Below are positions 62,344-64,000 of a DNA stretch of 64,000 nucleotides, one piece after another. Position 1 is the first letter of the stretch. Every line of letters begins with the position of its first letter. The translations under genes and the position numbers were made by a program. This DNA is from an uncultured Oscillospiraceae bacterium. Its GTDB lineage: Bacteria; Bacillota; Clostridia; Oscillospirales; Oscillospiraceae. The notes below the pieces were generated by a model. The model was given only the letters and a program-made list of their open reading frames with translations, did no database searches and had not been told where the DNA came from. The stretch covers positions 1-64,000 of the forward strand of contig CAJUKT010000101.1 in NCBI GenBank assembly GCA_910587255.1. Reading direction: 5' to 3'.

Positions 62344-64000
62344 TTACCGTTCTTCCCGTTGGACAGCGGGCGCGGCCCGCTGGGGCGGCAGGACGCTCCG
62401 CTCGATGCTGCCGCCGATCTTCTTCGCCATGTCCTGGATGCTGTTCAGCGCCTCCCGGCGCTGCTGGGCGTCCAGGTACTGGTACTGCGCGGGCAGCACG
62501 GACAGGTCAGGCAGCTCCCGCTCCACACCGAAGCGGCGGCACAGGATGTAGGACACACTCTGGGCGCTCAGATCATAGCCCTCCCGGCTGTACGCCGAGT
62601 TGGCGCCCCGGTCGTGGAACCGGGCGAGGGCGATCTCTGCGGCGATGGCGCTGAACGCCTGACTGTCCGAACAGCCGGGGTTGATGGCGATAGTCATGGC
62701 GTGGTCATCGTAGCAGGCTGCCGTGTCCAGATTCCGGTCGGTGGTCACCTGCACAGGGGAATACTTCAGCAGGGCGGCGAACGCCGTTTCCATCTCCGGG
62801 GTATCGTCCAGAAGTTGGGGATGAGCGGGGATATCCCGGCCCCGGGTCTGGGACACGTCGTAGGTATCCGCCAGGACGTAGCCCCGGCCTGTGGGGGAGC
62901 GGACGAAGATCTTCGCGCCCTCCTCCAGTTCTGTGTCCGCTACGAAGCGGCCCAGGCGCTTCCAGCGATCCCGGGTGCCGAACAGGGTGGCCTCCGGGTT
63001 CTGGATCATCACCAGCGCCACGTTCCCAGCGCTGGACAGGGGGTTGTCCGCCTGGAGCTCCAGGTATCGGGCGTATGCCTCGGGGCTGGTGGTGATCTCA
63101 TTGACGCTGGCGTCGCGCTGGCTGATGGCAGCGTCCCGTTCCATCTGCCGCTGTTCCTTCCAGAGTGCATCGGCTTCGGTTTTCTCGCTGACCAGCTTTT
63201 CCAAGTCTGCCATTGGGGTCGATTCCTCCTTTTTTGGTTCATTTTTTGGTGGTTCAGGCTGTTGGAGATACTGATTCCAATCCTTGCCCCAGGGCGGGGC
63301 GCGGGTGGACACCTTCAGGCCCCGGCCCTCATACTCCGCCCGCAGCTTCTCCGCGGCCTCAAGACCGGGGCCGTCCGCATCCAGGCACAGCACCACATGG
63401 TTCAGATGGGGGTTGTTGGCCAGATAGGTGTCCAGGCCACCCTGATACACCCCGCACAGGGCCACGGCATTGGAGCACACCTGCGGGTGCAGGGTGAGGA
63501 AGCTCATCAGGTCGATGGGAGCCTCAAACACCAGCACCCAGGGGATGGCCGGATGGCAGGGGATGGGGAAAGCCACCTTTTTGTCACTGCCCGCCACGTC
63601 CCGCTTGAAGCTGGCACCGTCCTTGTCGTAGGTGCCCCGTTTGCTGGCGAAGCGGGGCACCCCATCACTGTCCCGGCCCACGAAGACGCAGTTGTGATAT
63701 TTCTCGTCCTCATACAGAAGCCCAGCGGCGATGAAGCCCTGGATCACCTGGGGATCGATGCCGCGCTTGCGGAGATAGGCAAATACTCGGCGGGTGTCTC
63801 TGTTGGGTGGGGGCAGGACAAATTCGGCCTTTTCTTCTTCTGGAAGCGGTTTGGCTGGTCTGGGAGAGTCCCGCGCCCGCCCGTTGAAGTCCAGCAGATA
63901 CTCCACCGCCTCCCGGAAGCCCTTCCCCTCGAAGGTCTGGAGGAAGGTGATGGCATCGCCGCCTATGCCGTTGGAGTACCGCTTCCAGGTGCGGCGGCCT
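62344..64000 (-). CDS. DUF3991/toprim protein fused to LtrC-like domain (5' end outside window)
   Basis: The frame is open to the window edge; its first visible residues (WKRYSNGIGGDAITFLQTFE) are the CHC2-like end of the DUF3991 N-terminus. A toprim domain follows (LVFEAPIDLM with Glu, VVLCLDADGPG with the Asp pair), then from about 63213 an LtrC-like region (QMERDAAISQRDASVNEITT ... QSVSYILCRRFGVERELPDL). Primase-like role in transferred DNA is inferred. A good internal site AAGGAGGAATCGACCCCA stands before MADLEKL at 63213, so the C-terminal part may also be made alone, as it is in related ICEs where the two are separate genes. Confidence 0.85.
   Translation of the reverse strand, partial: GRRTWKRYSNGIGGDAITFLQTFEGKGFREAVEYLLDFNGRARDSPRPAKPLPEEEKAEFVLPPPNRDTRRVFAYLRKRGIDPQVIQGFIAAGLLYEDEKYHNCVFVGRDSDGVPRFASKRGTYDKDGASFKRDVAGSDKKVAFPIPCHPAIPWVLVFEAPIDLMSFLTLHPQVCSNAVALCGVYQGGLDTYLANNPHLNHVVLCLDADGPGLEAAEKLRAEYEGRGLKVSTRAPPWGKDWNQYLQQPEPPKNEPKKEESTPMADLEKLVSEKTEADALWKEQRQMERDAAISQRDASVNEITTSPEAYARYLELQADNPLSSAGNVALVMIQNPEATLFGTRDRWKRLGRFVADTELEEGAKIFVRSPTGRGYVLADTYDVSQTRGRDIPAHPQLLDDTPEMETAFAALLKYSPVQVTTDRNLDTAACYDDHAMTIAINPGCSDSQAFSAIAAEIALARFHDRGANSAYSREGYDLSAQSVSYILCRRFGVERELPDLSVLPAQYQYLDAQQRREALNSIQDMAKKIGGSIERSVLPPQRAAPAVQREER

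Noticed and set aside
1..64000. CRISPR array, tRNA or rRNA genes
   Set aside because: No regularly spaced repeats, cloverleaf or rRNA-like sequences were noticed on either strand.

Overview
The window is most of a large integrative and conjugative element (ICE) of the Tn1549/CTn type found in gut Clostridia. Organism level is inferred only: the GC-rich backbone, the protein families (Maff2, PrgI, VirB4, PcfB, MobC, DUF3846, DUF4314, DUF3991/toprim) and their order fit an Oscillospiraceae- or Lachnospiraceae-like Firmicute. Nearly everything is read from the minus strand, so the biological order runs from position 64000 down to 1. I saw no rRNA, tRNA or CRISPR array.

Layout in reading order. 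64000-59500: a DUF3991/toprim/LtrC-like DNA-processing protein (running off the window), a membrane-anchored surface protein, a sortase and a secreted protein. 59473-54218: a giant TQXA/Cna-B adhesin ending exactly at LPQTG plus Tyr. 54151-46900: SSB, ParB, DUF4314, a replication/HTH protein, several small unknowns, ParM with a ParR-like partner, and a C5 DNA methylase. 46900-34250: a dense, translationally coupled block of accessory genes (amidoligase plus gamma-glutamylcyclotransferase, MetK, two PAPS-reductase-like ATPases, two beta-helix paralogues of which one is frameshifted, an N4/N6 DNA methylase). 34000-30300: MobC, an ArsR/nitroreductase pair, the relaxase and PcfB. 29500-15800: the type IV secretion module (VirD4 split by a group II intron, Maff2, VirB6, PrgI, VirB4, CHAP hydrolase), with extra cargo genes inserted among them, some on the plus strand.

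15600-3400 is a clearly AT-rich cargo island, unlike the GC-rich backbone. It holds a full agr-type quorum-sensing set (AgrB, a GHKL kinase, a LytTR regulator, AgrD) together with a RiPP pathway: a 43-residue four-cysteine precursor peptide not previously delimited as an ORF, an AlbA-like radical SAM/SPASM enzyme with a PqqD-like N-terminus, an ABC exporter, and a TldD/TldE peptidase pair. I read it as a quorum-regulated, subtilosin-like (sactipeptide-type) bacteriocin island in which TldD/TldE take the place of AlbE/AlbF. Scars of IS5-like and IS110-like elements lie inside it. This is the most interesting system in the window.

Below 3400 the ICE end resumes: an XRE regulator with twin palindromic operators, a GC-rich segment, a DinG-like helicase, a SHOCT-like small protein and the start of a large serine recombinase. 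That recombinase loses family similarity after about 63 residues, so this end of the ICE may be broken. A ~110-bp palindromic element sits in frame inside two unrelated genes (the helicase and the CHAP hydrolase), resembling the behaviour of Rickettsia palindromic elements.
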